Positions 1 through 8,021 of a DNA stretch of 8,352 nucleotides are shown here, piece after piece. The stretch covers positions 1 through 8,352 of the forward strand of contig JALOMS010000274.1 in assembly GCA_025455345.1 (NCBI GenBank), in the 5' to 3' direction. Both the position numbers and the translations under genes were made by a program. Under the pieces are notes generated by a model. The model worked only from the letters and a program-made list of their open reading frames with translations. It was not told the origin of the DNA and did not search any database. Each line of letters opens with the position of its first letter. Within the stretch, counting starts at the first letter, position 1. The stretch comes from Thermoflexibacter sp. (GTDB lineage Bacteria; Bacteroidota; Bacteroidia; Cytophagales; Thermoflexibacteraceae).

Positions 1-71
1 TAATTATATTGAAAAATAACCTAAGCCAAGTGCTTGACTTTCAACTTATTGAAAGACTTGCCAAGGAATAA
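1..71 (+). CDS. Possible C-terminal end of a gene truncated by the window edge
   Basis: One plus-strand frame is open from the left edge (first complete codon at position 3) to a TAA at 69-71. It encodes 22 residues ending in LSQVLDFQLIERLAKE, which reads like an amphipathic helix at a protein C-terminus rather than random AT-rich translation. The other two plus frames stop within the first 20 bases. The strong hairpin at 144-187 lies about 70 bp downstream, as expected for the end of a plus-strand gene converging on the SusD gene. No family can be named from so short a tail, and an open frame of this length could arise by chance. Confidence 0.35.
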   Translation, partial: IILKNNLSQVLDFQLIERLAKE

Positions 72-143
72 CAAATCTTATGCCGCTCAGTATTGGATTT
101 CTACGGTTTAAAGTCTTATTTTATAGGTTCATCTCTTGCCTAA

Positions 144-187
144 AACTAAGAAACCTGTCTGCTTATTCGCCAACAGGTTTCTTAGTT
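144..187. terminator. Bidirectional intrinsic terminator hairpin
   Basis: A perfect 15-bp inverted repeat (aactaagaaacctgt at 144-158 with acaggtttcttagtt at 173-187) flanks a 14-nt loop. The plus strand continues with TATTTTACATTT. The minus strand reads into a short TTTTA run that overlaps the base of the stem. It begins 20 bp beyond the stop codon of the minus-strand SusD gene, so it should end the susCD transcript. The symmetrical A/T-rich stem base lets it also serve a plus-strand gene ending near position 71. Confidence 0.8.
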
Positions 188-207
188 ATTTTACATTTAA
201 CTATCCA

Positions 208-1566
208 TTAATAACCAGGATTCTGCGTCATGTTTGGATTATTGGTCGTTTCACGGAAAGGAATAGGCCACAAAGCGGCATTGGGGTTATTCAATCCTAA
301 TACTGCCTGTAATCTTCCTGTACGTTTCAGGTCAAACCAACGATGTCCTTCTAAGGCAAGCTCAACTCTTCGCTCGCGCTCTACTGCTAATCTCATCTCG
401 TCTTGGGAGAGGGCAGAAGATAATTCTGACAAACCAGCTCTTCTTCTGATTTGGTTAATCACAGGAAGCGCATCTGAAGTCCTTCCTAATTCTACCAATG
501 CTTCAGCATAGTTGAGTAATACTTCGGCATGGCGGATTACTATGACATTATCATCTCCATTAGCTATACGAAAATATTTAATGCCTAAACCAGCCAAAAT
601 TGTTCTTCCTTCAATCACTGTTCCTGCTTGGGCTATAGTTGCGGCTCTTCTCACGTCGTTTGCCTCATAGGCATTAGGAAGAGTAGAGCCAGCTCCCGTA
701 GGTCTTACTTCATTTCTTCCACCAATAGATGCTGGCCAGTTAAAGAAAGCCATAGAGTTCTGGTCAACATTGTTAAAATCAAGCTCAAAGATAGATTCTA
801 AAGATGAGTTTTTGGCTTCGTATAACGAGCGATAGTTTGCAACTAATCCAAAGCGATTGCTTCTTATGACTTGTTCGGCAGAGGCTACTACGCCTTGAAA
901 ATTCCTTTGGTACAAGAATACTCTTGATTTCAAAGCAGTTGCCGCCCAGCGAGTTGCTCTATTCGTTTGAGCATCGGGCAGGTTCTGTTCAGCAAAATTG
1001 AGGTCTGAAATGATTTGGGCATATACCTCTGTTTCCGTATTACGCCTTACATTAAGTACCGCAGGGTCAGGACTTCTCGTAGGTTCTAATACAATAGGTA
1101 CTCCACCCCATAATCTTACTAAATCAAAATAAAATAAAGCGCGTAAGAAACGAGCCTCACCCAAAGCTCTATTGGCATTGAAAGCAGGGTCTTGAATCTT
1201 TGATGCCGCATCTATTACATTATTTGCACGGTTAATACCTGAATAGATAACTGACCACATATTAACTACTTCTGCATTATCAGTAAGTATTGCACGATTC
1301 TTTATCTGAGCAAAACTTGGGAATGTGCCAACGTGAGCAAGGTTGTCTGCCGCCATATCACCAAAAATTGGTAAACGGATTCCATAATAATTCCCACTTT
1401 GCACCGCATCATATATACCAAGAATACCAGCCTCTATACCGAATCTATTATTAAGTGCTACTTGGTCATCAAGAGAAGCCTGAGGAGCTTGGTCTAATAC
1501 TTCTTTTTGACAACTTGTCAGAAGTATCAAAAACAATCCAATGAGATAAAAAAACTTATTTTTCAT
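208..1566 (-). CDS. SusD/RagB-family outer-membrane nutrient-binding lipoprotein
   Basis: This 452-residue protein is the surface lid of a SusCD importer. It captures ligand at the outer leaflet of the outer membrane and hands it to the SusC barrel. The N-terminus is a lipoprotein signal: a hydrophobic stretch, then the lipobox LLTSC with Cys19, then QKEVLDQAP, the usual SusD tether of lysine followed by LDxxP. The TPR-like helical N-terminal half includes RALGEARFLRALFYFDLVRLWGG-type sequence (about 133-155), a SusD hallmark. The C-terminal SusD_RagB half shows RHAEVLLNYAEAL (345-357), RRRAGLS, ERRVELALEGHRWFDLKRTGR (398-418) and the ending LWPIPFRETTNNPNMTQNPGY. At 452 residues it is on the short side for the family. 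It is the second gene of the operon, starting 55 bp after the SusC stop. The family is certain; the ligand cannot be read from the sequence. Confidence 0.96.
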   Translation of the reverse strand: MKNKFFYLIGLFLILLTSCQKEVLDQAPQASLDDQVALNNRFGIEAGILGIYDAVQSGNYYGIRLPIFGDMAADNLAHVGTFPSFAQIKNRAILTDNAEVVNMWSVIYSGINRANNVIDAASKIQDPAFNANRALGEARFLRALFYFDLVRLWGGVPIVLEPTRSPDPAVLNVRRNTETEVYAQIISDLNFAEQNLPDAQTNRATRWAATALKSRVFLYQRNFQGVVASAEQVIRSNRFGLVANYRSLYEAKNSSLESIFELDFNNVDQNSMAFFNWPASIGGRNEVRPTGAGSTLPNAYEANDVRRAATIAQAGTVIEGRTILAGLGIKYFRIANGDDNVIVIRHAEVLLNYAEALVELGRTSDALPVINQIRRRAGLSELSSALSQDEMRLAVERERRVELALEGHRWFDLKRTGRLQAVLGLNNPNAALWPIPFRETTNNPNMTQNPGY

Positions 1567-1621
1567 ATAAAATATCTTTAAAATCGTTTATGAAAATTTT
1601 ATGTTTAAATGATTTGTATGG

Positions 1622-4600
1622 CTATAAACCTAAGTTTACACCAAAAGTAATTGTGCGCGCTTGAGGGAAAGTCAAGAAGTCTGTGCCTAATGAAGTATTA
1701 GAACCACTAAAGGTATTTACCTCTGGGTCAAGCCCTGAATACTTGGTAAAGGTCAGCAAGTTTTGTGCGGACACGTACAAACGTGCGTTGCGAATTACTT
1801 TGGTTTTTTCTAAGATAGACTTAGGTAAGGTATAACCAAAAACAATATTCTTCAAACGTACATAAGAGCCATCTTCTAACCAATGGTCAGAATTACGACG
1901 GTTATTGTTAGGGTCTCCAAATACAGCTCTTGGTATATCAGTATTGGTATTGGTAGGAGTCCATCTTCTCAGAATACCATCAGTTTGACCAAATACGCTA
2001 TTCATACCTTCTGAGAATACGCGAGTGTGATTCCAAATACTATTCCCCTGCATGAATTGGAAGAAGAACATAAGGTCAAATCCTTTGTAATTCAAGGTAT
2101 TAGTAATACCACCAAAGAACTTAGGTTGTGCGCTACCCAGAATTTCTTGGTCATCAGTAGTAATACGACCGTCGTTATTTAAGTCTTTAAATTTAAAATC
2201 ACCTGGGCTTGTTAATGCGGCTTGATAAACTGCATTTGCTCCATATCTTGCACGTGCAGCGGCATTCAGTTGGTTTATTTCTTCTTGGGTTTGGAAAATA
2301 CTTTCTACCCTAAAGCCTCTAAAAGCACCTAATGGCTCTCCTACCGCTACCCAGTTGGCAAAACCTGCGGCAAAAGGTTGGTTATTAAATAGGGCTGTAA
2401 TTTCATTGGCAATAAATGAAATATTGAAATTAGTAGTCCACTTGAAAGACGAGGTGTTAATATTGGTAGTATTGATAGCAACCTCTAAGCCCCTATTTTG
2501 TATGCTACCAATGTTTTCTGTGATAGTCCCAAAACCAGAAGTCAAGGGTAACTGACGACCTAACAACAAGGCTTTGGTATTTCTGATAAAGTAATCCGCA
2601 GAAATACTAAATCTATCACTTAAAAAGCCTATATCCAAACCTAAGTTGATATTTTCGCCTTTCTCCCAAGTTAGGTTAGCATTTGCTAACTGAGAAGGGG
2701 CAATACCTCCTCTTTGGAGATAATTAGTCCCCGAACCATAGAGTCCTAAGTAAGCAAAATTACCAAATTCTTGATTCCCTGTTTGTCCATAAGTTGCTCT
2801 TATCTTCAAATCACTCAAGAAATCAATATTTTTCATAAAGCTTTCCTCAGAAATTCTCCAACCTACTGATACAGAAGGGAAAGTTCCCCAGCGATTCGTT
2901 GTTGCAAAACGTGAAGAACCATCGTAGCGAATACTTGCACTGAATAAATATTTGCCAGCAAAGTCATAGTTTACACGCGATAAGTAAGATGCTATCCCCC
3001 AAGAAGTCCCATCAGATGACGCATTTGTCTTTACTGCACCAGCAGATAGTCTTCTAATATCGTTTCCTGGGAATACAGTAGCATTTGCTAAAATAGACTC
3101 ATAATTAGATTCTTGGTAAGTAGCCCCAACTAAGGCGTTGAAATTGTGCTTTTCTCCAAATCGCTTTGAGAAATTCAAAGTGTTTTCAGTCAACCAACTT
3201 ATATCTTGAGTGGAAACTTCTGTTGCACTTCCATTAGTGCCTGCTCCTGAGTTAGTTGTAGTGGGGAAGAAGGTTCTATCGCGAAAATCCATGGCATCCG
3301 CACCCCAAGAACTCTTGAAAGTAAGACCTTTGATAATTTCATATTCAAGATAAGCATTCCCTATAAGTCTATTGGTAGTAGCACTAATCAAAGGTTCTGT
3401 AGCCGTAGCAATAGGATTATCTACTGAAGCATTTGGGTCTCTTGCATAAGTCCCATCTTGGTTTCTCACAGGGATATGTGTACCTAAAAGAATCGCAGTA
3501 GAAACTACTCCAAAAATATTGTTATCATTTTGGATTCTATTCTGTGCAGAGCGTGTTAAGCCTAAGCTCATGCCTACTTTTATTTTTTTACTGATATTAT
3601 GGTCTAAGTTGATACGTGTATTAAAACGCTTAAAACCAGAGCCTATGACAATACCTTGTTGGTCAAAGTAAGTCCCTGAAATACGAAACTTAGTACTTTC
3701 AGTACCACCAGAAACACCAATATCGTATTGGGAAATAGGTGCAGTACGGAAAATCTCATTAAACCAATCAGTATTAGGGTAGCTACTTGGCGCATTGTCC
3801 AAACCTACCAAACCGATTTGACTTGGGACAATATTAGCTCCAAAGCGATTTCTCACGCCTTCTTGTAGGGCTTCTACATATTGAGGACCAGTGGCTAAAC
3901 CTATCTTGTTCCATACTTGTTGAGTACCAGTATAAAAACCAAAATCTACATTGGTTTTACCTTGTTTCCCTCTTTTGGTAGTAATTAACACTACGCCGTT
4001 AGAAGCGCGTGAACCATATATCGCCGCAGAAGCACCATCTTTCAAAATCTCAAATGATTCTATATCATTAGGATTTAAGTCTGCAAGCGCATTGGTTTGC
4101 TGATTTCCTACCCCTATACGAGAATAAGAACCCGCATTAATAGGCACTCCATCAACTACATAAAGAGGCTCATTACTACCCGTAATAGACCCTGCGCCAC
4201 GCACACGTACCGCAATACCACCACCCGGAGTTCCTGAGTTTTGTGTAACCATAACACCTGCCGCTCTACCTTGGAGAGCTTGGTCAACACCCAACAAAGG
4301 TAAGTTTGCAATGTCCTTGCTTCCTACTGAAGCCACAGAACCTGTCAGTTCTTTCTTATTCTGAGTACCATAACCTACTACTACCACTTCTGTCAATAGC
4401 TTTTGGTCAGCTTGCATCACTACGTCTATGACACTGCGATTGCCGATTTGGACTTCTTGATTAAGAAAACCCACAAAGCTGAAAACAAGAATATCTACAT
4501 TGGCTGGTACTTGAAGTTTATAAGTACCATCTGTCCCTGTTGCAGTACCCGCAGAGGTACCTTTGACAACAACGTTTACTCCTGGTAGAGGACTCCCATC

Positions 4601-4708
4601 ATCTGCAGAAGTAACTTTCCCTGAAATTGTACGGTCTTGCGCCCAAGCAATAGATGTAAATGCAATTGCTACTAAAAGCGCAAATCCTTTTAGTAAGAGT
4701 CGTTTCAT
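1622..4708 (-). CDS. SusC/RagA-family TonB-linked outer-membrane transporter
   Basis: This 1028-residue protein is the beta-barrel half of a SusCD importer, powered by TonB-ExbBD across the outer membrane. A Sec signal peptide ends near AWA-Q (about residue 23). A CarboxypepD_reg-like domain follows (about 27-100: ISGKV, GSPLPGVNVVVKGT, GTYKL), then a TonB-box region TEVVVVGYGTQ (106-116). The plug domain carries VRGAGSITGSNEPLYVVDGVP (169-189) and EILKDGASAAIYGSRASNGVV (220-240), both SusC signatures. The barrel fills the rest, with the family's acidic loop DLNNDGRITTDDQ (842-854) leading into ILGSAQPKFFGG, and LDPEVN near the end. There is no STN domain before the carboxypeptidase-like domain, so coupling to an anti-sigma factor is not expected. 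The ATG at 4706-4708 gives a complete signal peptide. It is transcribed first, followed by the SusD partner. Confidence 0.97.
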   Translation of the reverse strand: MKRLLLKGFALLVAIAFTSIAWAQDRTISGKVTSADDGSPLPGVNVVVKGTSAGTATGTDGTYKLQVPANVDILVFSFVGFLNQEVQIGNRSVIDVVMQADQKLLTEVVVVGYGTQNKKELTGSVASVGSKDIANLPLLGVDQALQGRAAGVMVTQNSGTPGGGIAVRVRGAGSITGSNEPLYVVDGVPINAGSYSRIGVGNQQTNALADLNPNDIESFEILKDGASAAIYGSRASNGVVLITTKRGKQGKTNVDFGFYTGTQQVWNKIGLATGPQYVEALQEGVRNRFGANIVPSQIGLVGLDNAPSSYPNTDWFNEIFRTAPISQYDIGVSGGTESTKFRISGTYFDQQGIVIGSGFKRFNTRINLDHNISKKIKVGMSLGLTRSAQNRIQNDNNIFGVVSTAILLGTHIPVRNQDGTYARDPNASVDNPIATATEPLISATTNRLIGNAYLEYEIIKGLTFKSSWGADAMDFRDRTFFPTTTNSGAGTNGSATEVSTQDISWLTENTLNFSKRFGEKHNFNALVGATYQESNYESILANATVFPGNDIRRLSAGAVKTNASSDGTSWGIASYLSRVNYDFAGKYLFSASIRYDGSSRFATTNRWGTFPSVSVGWRISEESFMKNIDFLSDLKIRATYGQTGNQEFGNFAYLGLYGSGTNYLQRGGIAPSQLANANLTWEKGENINLGLDIGFLSDRFSISADYFIRNTKALLLGRQLPLTSGFGTITENIGSIQNRGLEVAINTTNINTSSFKWTTNFNISFIANEITALFNNQPFAAGFANWVAVGEPLGAFRGFRVESIFQTQEEINQLNAAARARYGANAVYQAALTSPGDFKFKDLNNDGRITTDDQEILGSAQPKFFGGITNTLNYKGFDLMFFFQFMQGNSIWNHTRVFSEGMNSVFGQTDGILRRWTPTNTNTDIPRAVFGDPNNNRRNSDHWLEDGSYVRLKNIVFGYTLPKSILEKTKVIRNARLYVSAQNLLTFTKYSGLDPEVNTFSGSNTSLGTDFLTFPQARTITFGVNLGL

Positions 4709-4809
4709 TTTTTTGTAATTAGATTAAATTAAGATAAAACAGTAATTTAAGAAAAACAACATCAAATTTTATTGAGCAATAAAAACTCATATTGTTTTAA
4801 CATTATGCT

Positions 4810-4817
4810 CAAATTTA
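4810..4817 (-). promoter_or_regulatory. Candidate -7 box for the susCD operon
   Basis: CAAATTTA on the plus strand reads TAAATTTG on the minus strand, matching the Bacteroidota sigma-ABfr -7 consensus TAnnTTTG. It would give a leader of roughly 95 nt before the SusC start. No TTG or TTTG was found at the expected -33 position, so this is a weak call in AT-rich DNA. Confidence 0.3.
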
Positions 4818-4986
4818 AACCAATTATCTTAAGAAATGATTAAGAAATTTGTTAAAACTTTACACAAAATTTAACATTAAGGTTTATCTATTTGATTATT
4901 AAATATTTGATTTTTTAATTGTAGTTATATTCAAATAAAAGATAAGCTATTTGTTAATTTACGTGCGAAAAAACCATCTGTTTTTC

Positions 4987-4994
4987 TATTTTTG
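4987..4994 (+). promoter_or_regulatory. Candidate -7 box for the PQQ dehydrogenase gene
   Basis: TATTTTTG matches the Bacteroidota -7 consensus TAnnTTTG exactly and lies 32 bp before the start codon, giving an expected transcript start near 5000 and a leader of about 25 nt. No TTTG is seen at the -33 position; the nearest TTG, at 4951-4953, is about 10 bp too far upstream. Position and perfect match make it the best promoter candidate in the window. Confidence 0.5.
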
Positions 4995-5026
4995 TTTATT
5001 GTATGAAAAGTAAGTAAGAGTTTTGT

Positions 5027-7609
5027 ATGTTATTGAAAATGAAAAAAACAATCTATTTTTTGGCAATGGCTTGTGCATTGATGGCGACCCTTGCGATTTA
5101 TTTTTATCTCACCCCCTCTTATCAAGCATCCACCAAACCCGATGAGAGCCGTTTTTCTAAAATTGTTTTGGCTGATAGCCTCGCCGAGCCTATGGAACTT
5201 GCCCTGATGAGCAATGGGAATGTTCTCTTTGCGGAAAGGAATGGAAAAATAAAACTTTATGATAGTAAAGCTGACAAAATCAAGACAATTGCAGAGCTGA
5301 ATGTATTTTATAAGTTCAATGATGGTATATTAGGCATGACTCTCGACCCTGACTTTGATAAAAATGGATGGGTTTATATCTATTACTCTCCTAATGATAC
5401 TCTTCCAAGAAATAAAGTTGCTCGTTTTCTGATGGTTAGCAAAGACAGCTTACTACTTGCTTCCGAAAAAACAATTATAGAAGTTCCTGTTCAGCGTCAG
5501 TCCTGCTGTCATGCTGGCGGTTCGCTTGCTTTTGACAAAGATGGCTTGCTTTATATTGCAACAGGGGATAATGTAAGTTCTTTTGAATCAGATGGTTTTA
5601 GTCCTTCTGACGAGCGTCCTAATCGCAGTCCTTTTGACGCACAAGGCTCCTCTGCCAATACCCAAGATTTGAGAGGGAAAATATTGAGAATAAGACCAAT
5701 GCCTGATGGTAAGTACACCATCCCACGCGGCAACTTGTTTGCGCCTGATAGCAAGAAGGGCAGACCAGAAATCTATGTCATGGGTTGTCGCAATCCTTTC
5801 AGAATCAGTATAGACGATAGGAAAAACTTGCTTTATTGGGGAGATGTGGGTCCTGATTCGGGCAAAGATAGCCTACAAGGTCCCAGAGGCTATGACGAAA
5901 TCAACCAAACTAATAAAGCTGGTTTTTTTGGCTGGCCTTATTTTGTGGGAAATAATAAACCATATCGCAAATATGACTTCGAACAAAAAACCGCAGGGGC
6001 ATACTACGACCCCCAACGCCCCATCAATCGTTCGCCTAATAACACAGGGGACACGCTCTTACCTCCTGCACAGCCCGCTTTTATTTGGTATCCTTATTCC
6101 GAATCCAAAGAATTTCCTTTTGTAGGCAAAGGAGGGAGAAATGCTATGGCTGGTCCTACTTATTATTACAATGACTACAAGTCTTCTACCATCAAACTGC
6201 CTGATTATTACGATGGAAAGATTTTTATCTACGATTGGATGCGAGATTGGATTTTTGCACTCACCTTAGATAAAAACAATGCCCTCAAAAATGCAGAAAG
6301 ATTTGCTCCTAAGCTAAAATTTGACCATATTATAGATATGGAAATGGGGACGGACGGAGCCATGTACCTACTGGAATATGGACAGACTTGGTATGCCAAC
6401 AATGCAGATGCGCGATTGGTACGCATAGAATATACCAATGGGAATCGTGCGCCTTTGGCAAAGATAGAAACAGACAAAACCGCAGGGAAATTACCTCTTA
6501 CTGTAACCTTTTCTGCCAAAAATTCAATAGACTATGACTTAAATGAAACTCTTAGCTATCAATGGTTTCAAGTAACTGATAAACAAGGGAAAAGTGCGGA
6601 GCAAGCAATAGAAATTGTAGCGGGCAATGAACCACCACGCATAAGCATAGACCTAAAAGGTAATCAAAGTTTTTATTTTGATGATACAAAAATTCCCTAC
6701 CAAGTAAAAATTGATGACGAGGAGCAGACAGATATGAATGAGAATAAGCTAAAAATTCAATACAGTTACCAGAGTTTTGAGATGTCTCAAGGAAAGCAAC
6801 AAGACGGTGTGGCATTGATAGAAAAAAACAATTGTAAAGCCTGTCATGCCTTTGACAAGAAGTCTTTAGCTCCTGCCTATATTCAGATTGCTCAAAGATA
6901 CAATGATGATGAAAATACGATAAAAATGTTGATAAATAAGATTCGCAATGGTGGCAAAGGGAATTGGGAAAGCGAACAGGCGATGTCTGCCTTTCCAGAT
7001 TTACCCGAAAACGAAATCCGTACCATGGTTAAGTACATTCTAAGTTTGAATAAAGGGAAAATGCCTACCATGGGCGAAATTAATTTCAGCCAACATGGTA
7101 AAAATGAGAAGGGAAAATACATATTTTCAGTGAATTATACTGACAAAGGCACAAAAGAAACCAAGCCTTTACTTTCTCAAAAGCAAATTGTCTGGCAGTA
7201 TCCACAATTAGAAGCAGAATACGCTGACCAAATTCAAAAAGGGCAAATCCGAAATATACACCAACCCATAAGTTACCGATTTGTATTGGGACTGAACAAT
7301 CAATCTTGGTTAATGCATAAAAATATTGACCTCGAAGGCATAAAATCCATCAAAGTTCGCTTGTCATGCGCTACCAAAGGCTATCGGCTTTCTGTGCGAC
7401 AGGGCAACCCCAATGGACAGGAAGTAGGGAAAATAAGCCTACCAGCAATGGAAAGCGATGGTGGCTGGGATATAAAAAATTGGACAGAAGTGAATATCCC
7501 TATCATACCTAACTCAATAGGAATTAGCCATTTATACTTTGTTTTTGATAATCCTAATCAAGAAGAAAAACAAGGCTGTGCGATAGATTGGGTGAGATTT
7601 GAGAAGTAA
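5027..7609 (+). CDS. Exported PQQ-type sugar dehydrogenase fused to PKD, cytochrome c and CBM6-like domains
   Basis: The protein (860 residues) probably oxidises a sugar or related alcohol outside the cytoplasm and passes electrons to a haem on the same chain. An N-terminal hydrophobic segment (about 7-29) is a signal peptide or anchor. The glucose/sorbosone dehydrogenase beta-propeller (about 40-470) shows CCHAGGSLAF with His162 (candidate catalytic His), YIATGDN, DLRGKILRIRP, CRNPF with Arg255-Asn256 (PQQ-contact-like), YDEIN...GFFGWP (289-304) and DWMRDWI. A PKD-like domain follows (about 474-545). The class I cytochrome c domain (about 590-676) has CKACH at 603-607, with Met653 the likely second haem ligand. 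The C-terminal 720-860 resembles a CBM6-type beta-sandwich ending CAIDWVRFEK. The family often has GVWGE and MPAHP in the haem domain; here these read GNWES and MSAFP. Homologues with an added ThuA domain are known; this one lacks it. ATG 5027 is used, but ATG 5039 (MKKTIYF) is an equally good start. Substrate and true PQQ use are inferred. Confidence 0.92.
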   Translation: MLLKMKKTIYFLAMACALMATLAIYFYLTPSYQASTKPDESRFSKIVLADSLAEPMELALMSNGNVLFAERNGKIKLYDSKADKIKTIAELNVFYKFNDGILGMTLDPDFDKNGWVYIYYSPNDTLPRNKVARFLMVSKDSLLLASEKTIIEVPVQRQSCCHAGGSLAFDKDGLLYIATGDNVSSFESDGFSPSDERPNRSPFDAQGSSANTQDLRGKILRIRPMPDGKYTIPRGNLFAPDSKKGRPEIYVMGCRNPFRISIDDRKNLLYWGDVGPDSGKDSLQGPRGYDEINQTNKAGFFGWPYFVGNNKPYRKYDFEQKTAGAYYDPQRPINRSPNNTGDTLLPPAQPAFIWYPYSESKEFPFVGKGGRNAMAGPTYYYNDYKSSTIKLPDYYDGKIFIYDWMRDWIFALTLDKNNALKNAERFAPKLKFDHIIDMEMGTDGAMYLLEYGQTWYANNADARLVRIEYTNGNRAPLAKIETDKTAGKLPLTVTFSAKNSIDYDLNETLSYQWFQVTDKQGKSAEQAIEIVAGNEPPRISIDLKGNQSFYFDDTKIPYQVKIDDEEQTDMNENKLKIQYSYQSFEMSQGKQQDGVALIEKNNCKACHAFDKKSLAPAYIQIAQRYNDDENTIKMLINKIRNGGKGNWESEQAMSAFPDLPENEIRTMVKYILSLNKGKMPTMGEINFSQHGKNEKGKYIFSVNYTDKGTKETKPLLSQKQIVWQYPQLEAEYADQIQKGQIRNIHQPISYRFVLGLNNQSWLMHKNIDLEGIKSIKVRLSCATKGYRLSVRQGNPNGQEVGKISLPAMESDGGWDIKNWTEVNIPIIPNSIGISHLYFVFDNPNQEEKQGCAIDWVRFEK

Positions 7610-7650
7610 GTAAGCGTGCAAATTATGCTCAATCACAAACGATTCTATCT

Positions 7651-7683
7651 ACTTGTCAGATACCCGCGAGGTGTCTGACAAGT
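7651..7683. terminator. Long hairpin in the convergent gap, terminator-like
   Basis: A 14-bp stem (acttgtcagatacc at 7651-7664 with ggtgtctgacaagt at 7670-7683, one T-G wobble) closes on the 5-nt loop CGCGA. It starts 41 bp after the PQQ dehydrogenase stop and lies 65 bp beyond the moaD stop on the other strand, the correct place for a shared terminator. A good U-tract is missing on both sides (AGTTTATGAT rightward, AGATAGAATC leftward), so termination may be weak, or the element may instead be a dispersed palindromic repeat that landed here. Confidence 0.6.
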
Positions 7684-7747
7684 TTATGATAATGAAATAA
7701 TTAACTAAACACCCTAAAGCGTATTTTACAATAAAATGCCTAATTAC

Positions 7748-7990
7748 TTATCCTCCACTTACAGGAGGGATAAGGGCGATTTCATCACTATCTGCCAAGA
7801 TATGCTCTTTTTCTGCATACTCGCTATTGACGGCTACCAAAAGAGATTTTAAACTTTTTAGCTTTGGATAATCCACATAAAGTTTATCTAATAATTGCGC
7901 TACATTAGCATTCCCCTCCAAATCAATCTTCAACTCGCTATTTCCTACTATTTCTTTAGTAATTCCGAACAACATCAAACTTACTTTCAT
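7748..7990 (-). CDS. moaD: MoaD-family molybdopterin synthase sulfur carrier subunit
   Basis: This is an 80-residue ubiquitin-fold protein of usual MoaD length. As a C-terminal thiocarboxylate it donates sulfur to MoaE, which builds molybdopterin from cyclic pyranopterin monophosphate in the cytoplasm. Evidence is the N-terminal strand MKVSLMLFGITKEIVG, the middle helix NVAQLLDKLYVDYPKL, then LVAVNSEYA, and the ending DEIALIPPVSGG with the required terminal Gly-Gly. The PPVSGG tail favours MoaD over ThiS. I chose the ATG at 7988-7990; an in-frame TTG one codon upstream would add only one residue. No other moa gene is visible: the neighbour on one side is the convergent dehydrogenase and on the other is repeat DNA, so it appears to be monocistronic. 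A different MoaD/ThiS-like sulfur carrier role remains possible. Confidence 0.88.
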   Translation of the reverse strand: MKVSLMLFGITKEIVGNSELKIDLEGNANVAQLLDKLYVDYPKLKSLKSLLVAVNSEYAEKEHILADSDEIALIPPVSGG

Positions 7991-8021
7991 CAAATAAAAA
8001 TATTTAATAATTTTTCAATCT

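Larger units (their letters stand above)
4709..5026. promoter_or_regulatory. Divergent AT-rich promoter region
   Basis: These 318 bp separate the susCD operon (leftward) from the PQQ dehydrogenase-type gene (rightward). No credible gene is present. The DNA is strongly A+T-rich, with many A and T runs. It contains a perfect plus-strand TAnnTTTG box at 4987-4994, a minus-strand one at 4810-4817, and a 10-bp direct repeat TTTAACATTA at 4796-4805 and 4870-4879 (74 bp apart) that could be an operator pair or chance in such biased DNA. Either promoter position leaves room for shared regulation, but no recognisable operator was found. Confidence 0.6.

Noticed and set aside
38..55. 7-bp inverted repeat CTTTCAA/TTGAAAG
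   Set aside because: Short and inside the putative truncated coding tail, with no T-run; it is not convincing as a terminator.
230..511. Plus-strand open frame inside the SusD gene
   Set aside because: It lies antisense to a strongly supported SusD coding sequence and its translation resembles no protein; the same holds for short frames at 2355-2555 and 4403-4588 within SusC.
5072..5074. Lipobox cysteine in the dehydrogenase N-terminus (LAMAC)
   Set aside because: The hydrophobic segment continues for more than ten residues after the cysteine, which does not fit a lipoprotein signal; a Sec signal or anchor is more likely.
6229..7122. Three minus-strand open frames opposite the dehydrogenase gene
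   Set aside because: They overlap a continuous 860-codon gene with clear domains and show no start context or family resemblance, so they are antisense shadows.
7721..7739. AT-rich inverted repeat just beyond the moaD stop
   Set aside because: Arms ATTTTA/TAAAAT with a 3-nt loop form a weak stem expected by chance in AT-rich DNA; the hairpin at 7651-7683 is a better candidate.
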